Under the pieces are notes generated by a model, which ran no database searches, was not told where the DNA came from, and saw only the letters and a program-made list of their open reading frames with translations. Both the position numbers and the translations under genes were made by a program. Positions 63,653 to 64,000 of a DNA stretch of 64,000 bases are shown piece after piece (position 1 is the first letter of the stretch; each line of letters starts with the position of its first letter). The stretch is from Pagrus major. Its lineage: Eukaryota > Chordata > Actinopteri > Spariformes > Sparidae. Location: assembly GCF_040436345.1 (NCBI RefSeq), contig NC_133215.1, forward strand, positions 35,639,306 to 35,703,305. Reading direction: 5' to 3'.

Positions 63653-64000
63653 GTAAAGACAACACATCAATATGTCAGGGCTTTAATTGTCCTGTGCTTA
63701 CATCAATCCAATCCCACTAATGCAACAGCACAATTTTCCCACCAAGAAGTAATTTCATCATGTTACAGCAAAGGTCTTATTTTTGTAGTATTTGAATTAG
63801 TTGCGGTAAAGAATTTTACGCACTAGCTTTCCCTCCAACATACTCTAACCGGACAGGGAAAGTAAGCAGTCAGATGATGATAGTAAACCCACCTCCAGTA
63901 ACGTGGAATATAAAGACAGTTTGAAGCCTGCCCTCCTGGTTCAGCTTTGAACTACCTCAAGTACCATAGTTGTGTGCAAACACACATTTTCTGACATGTT

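Overview
This is vertebrate nuclear DNA, most likely from a ray-finned (teleost, probably percomorph) fish. The evidence is spliced genes with GT-AG introns, very abundant (CA)n/(GT)n microsatellites, and many fish-type transposable elements: short DNA transposons with inverted repeats, L1 and CR1/L2-like LINE fragments, and a Penelope-like element. The species call is inference. All gene models below were assembled by eye from splice sites and from protein families I recognise; no search was run.

Four protein-coding genes are present. (1) 650-6113, minus strand: the first seven coding exons (238 residues) of the ATP-gated channel P2X3 (p2rx3); the rest lies beyond base 1. (2) 14319-20861, plus: the complete pold4 gene, the small p12 subunit of DNA polymerase delta, four coding exons, 108 aa. 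(3) 23840-48782, plus: a complete SERCA-type calcium ATPase with 23 coding exons and 1065 aa. It mixes features of ATP2A2 and ATP2A3 and ends in an 11th membrane segment of the SERCA2b kind. (4) 58529-63652, plus: the first three coding exons of slc43a1 (LAT3 neutral amino-acid transporter); the rest lies beyond base 64000.

Layout: 1-6.1 kb p2rx3 5' half; 6.1-14.3 kb repeat-rich intergenic DNA with a tandem duplication and minus-strand LINE relics; 14.3-21.1 kb pold4, whose third intron holds a 12-bp minisatellite of about 44 plus 8 units; 21.2-22.3 kb a CCAAT/GC-box promoter candidate for the SERCA gene just downstream of the pold4 poly(A) signal; 23.8-48.8 kb SERCA; 48.8-54.5 kb 3' flank; 54.5-64 kb slc43a1 5' part, with a Penelope-like element in its second intron.

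The gene order is the most interesting signal. In human, P2RX3 and SLC43A1 lie together on 11q12 with no SERCA gene. The related neighbourhood on 17p13 holds P2RX1/P2RX5, ATP2A3 and SLC43A2, and 12q24 holds ATP2A2 with P2RX4/P2RX7. A SERCA between p2rx3 and slc43a1 is what one would expect of a fourth SERCA ohnolog kept in fish and lost from the human 11q12 region. That is inference and needs a tree. The genes do not form a pathway, though p2rx3 (calcium-permeable channel) and SERCA (calcium pump into the ER) both act in calcium signalling.
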